DNA from: Myxococcales bacterium
Lineage (GTDB): Bacteria; Myxococcota_A; UBA9160; SMWR01
DNA: 9,122 nt
Reading direction: 5' to 3'
Assembly (NCBI GenBank): GCA_022571825.1
Contig: JACZXC010000093.1
Location: 1 to 9,122 of the forward strand
The translations under genes were made by a program, and so were the position numbers. The notes beneath the pieces are model-generated. The model saw nothing but the letters and a program-made list of their open reading frames with translations, did not search any database and had not been told where the DNA came from. Positions 8,086 through 9,122 of this stretch are shown in pieces; position 1 is the stretch's first letter; each line of letters starts with the position of its first letter.

Positions 8086-9122
8086 GTGGCGGAGACCGTC
8101 CCCGAAGCCCATCCGCGCGATCGATTGAGGCGCGACCTAGGTCTCCGGGACGCGACCCTTCTGGTCGTGTCCGGTGTGATCGGGTCGGGGATCTTCTTCA
8201 CGCCAGGTCCGATCGCGGCCTTGCTTCCTCACCCCGGTGTCATTCTCGCCGCCTGGATCGTGGGGGGTCTCCTCTCACTGGCGGGTGCCCTCGCCAACGG
8301 GGAGCTCGGCGCCATGTTCCCGCGGGCGGGCGGCGACTACGTGTACCTGCGCGAGGCCTTTCACCCGGTCGCGGGCTTCCTGGTCGGCTGGCTCACCTTC
8401 TTCGTGATTTACGCCGGGACCATCGCGACCCTTGCCGCGGCTTTCGCGGCGGGGCTGGGCTCGTTCTTCGAGATCAGCGCGTCGGAGAAGGCCATTATCG
8501 CCGTCGGATTGGTCCTGTCGGTTTCGGCCCTCAACTACATTGGGGTGCGCTGGGGCGCACGAGTCAACAACCTGACCGCCACCATCAAGATCGCCGCGCT
8601 GGTCGCGCTCGGCTTGCTGGGACCGATTGTTGGCGAGGGCGACTTCAGCAACCTGCGACCCATCGTCGACGGAGCCGGGGAGCTGCCCCTGGTGGCCTTC
8701 GGCCTCGCCCTCTCGCCGGTTCTCTTCAGCTATCTCGGCTGGAATTCCTCGGTCTACGTGGCCAGCGAAATTCGCGATCCTGGCCGCAACCTTCCGCGTT
8801 CGCTGTTCTTGGGGCTGGCCATCTGTACCGTCATCTATCTGCTGGTGAATGCCGTCTATCTCTACGCTGTTCCCGTCCAGTCCCTGGCCGGCGAGGTCAA
8901 CGCCGGAGAAGCCGCGGCCCGAGCCCTGTTCGGCGGAATTGGGGGCCGGCTGGTCGGCGCCCTGGCGCTGCTCTCGGTTCTCGGCACCTTGAATGCGACG
9001 ATCTTGGTGGGTCCGCGCATCGCCTACGCGATGGCGCTCGATGGCCTTTTTTTCCCCGGTGTGGATCGCACCCACGCGAGGTTTCGCACGCCCGGGCGCG
9101 CGCTCCATGTTGATGATCGGCT
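8086..9122 (+). CDS. APC-superfamily amino-acid permease, N-terminal part (3' truncated by window)
   Basis: Reading from the GTG at 8086, an open frame of 345 codons runs to the window edge without a stop. The translation is a polytopic membrane protein with about nine hydrophobic segments. The first helix contains VVSGVIGSGIFF with Gly33-Ser34-Gly35, the unwound substrate-binding motif of APC transporters. FPRAGGDYVYLREAF follows helix 2, and helix 6 has PVLFSYLGWNSSVYV (Trp219) followed by ASEIRDPGRNLPRSL; both are hallmarks of the family. A MALDGLFFPG segment near residues ~317-326 is also typical. It probably imports or exchanges amino acids, likely H+-coupled, but the substrate cannot be told. 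It lies 26 bp after the H+-pyrophosphatase on the same strand and is probably cotranscribed. Near the edge the frame reads TPGRALHVDDR, where the family usually has TPxxALxLQ and a membrane helix; removing one base near 9105-9106 restores TPGRALMLMIG. This suggests a frameshift or sequencing error. Confidence 0.88.
   Translation, partial: MAETVPEAHPRDRLRRDLGLRDATLLVVSGVIGSGIFFTPGPIAALLPHPGVILAAWIVGGLLSLAGALANGELGAMFPRAGGDYVYLREAFHPVAGFLVGWLTFFVIYAGTIATLAAAFAAGLGSFFEISASEKAIIAVGLVLSVSALNYIGVRWGARVNNLTATIKIAALVALGLLGPIVGEGDFSNLRPIVDGAGELPLVAFGLALSPVLFSYLGWNSSVYVASEIRDPGRNLPRSLFLGLAICTVIYLLVNAVYLYAVPVQSLAGEVNAGEAAARALFGGIGGRLVGALALLSVLGTLNATILVGPRIAYAMALDGLFFPGVDRTHARFRTPGRALHVDDR
9103..9109 (+). 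other. Candidate single-base frameshift in the permease
   Basis: The bases CTCCATG give Leu-His-Val in the permease frame, followed by the charged residues Asp-Asp-Arg. Reading CTCATG (one C fewer) gives Leu-Met-Leu-Met-Ile-Gly, the hydrophobic start of the next membrane helix that APC permeases have after their TP.RAL motif. It may be a true mutation or an assembly error. Only 13 bases follow, so the case rests on family pattern. Confidence 0.45.

Noticed and set aside
8275..9108. Minus-strand open frame (277 codons) opposite the permease
   Set aside because: The plus strand encodes a clear APC permease over the same bases; the antisense product is Gly/Gln/Arg/Glu-rich and looks like no family.

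Overview
The window is a dense, GC-rich stretch of ordinary bacterial chromosome with six protein-coding genes, two of them cut by the window edges. I see no RNA genes, CRISPR arrays, insertion sequences or phage genes. The high GC content, GTG starts, strong GGAGG-type ribosome binding sites and K+-independent H+-pyrophosphatase fit a GC-rich Gram-negative lineage such as Myxococcota, other former Deltaproteobacteria or an uncultured relative. That placement is inferred from gene content and style, not from a marker gene.

Block 1 (2-4360, + strand) looks like an envelope-glycan block. It holds the C-terminal part of an alkaline-phosphatase-superfamily phosphodiesterase or phosphotransferase. 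A polytopic GT-C (ArnT/PMT-like) glycosyltransferase follows, carrying a C-terminal TPR-like helical domain. A second GT-C glycosyltransferase starts inside the stop codon of the first (GTGA overlap). The two transferases are almost certainly one transcription unit and probably move sugars from polyprenyl-phosphate donors to an acceptor on the outer face of the inner membrane. The acceptor cannot be read from the sequence.

Block 2 (4341-5882, - strand) is one thiamine-diphosphate (ThDP) enzyme of the acetolactate synthase/benzoylformate decarboxylase superfamily. Its 3' end overlaps the 3' end of block 1 by 20 bp. No acetolactate synthase regulatory subunit or branched-chain amino-acid gene lies beside it, so the usual 'acetolactate synthase' label is doubtful.

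Block 3 (6026-9122, + strand) starts from a 143-bp divergent intergenic region. It contains a complete membrane-bound H+-pyrophosphatase with the residues expected of the K+-independent class. A gap of 26 bp separates it from an APC-superfamily amino-acid permease that runs off the right edge. The pump could supply the proton gradient used by the permease.

The observations most worth following are the GT-C + TPR fusion, which resembles the eukaryotic TMTC O-mannosyltransferases in architecture, and an apparent one-base frameshift in the permease about 16 bases before the window end. I found nothing that amounts to a clearly new system.
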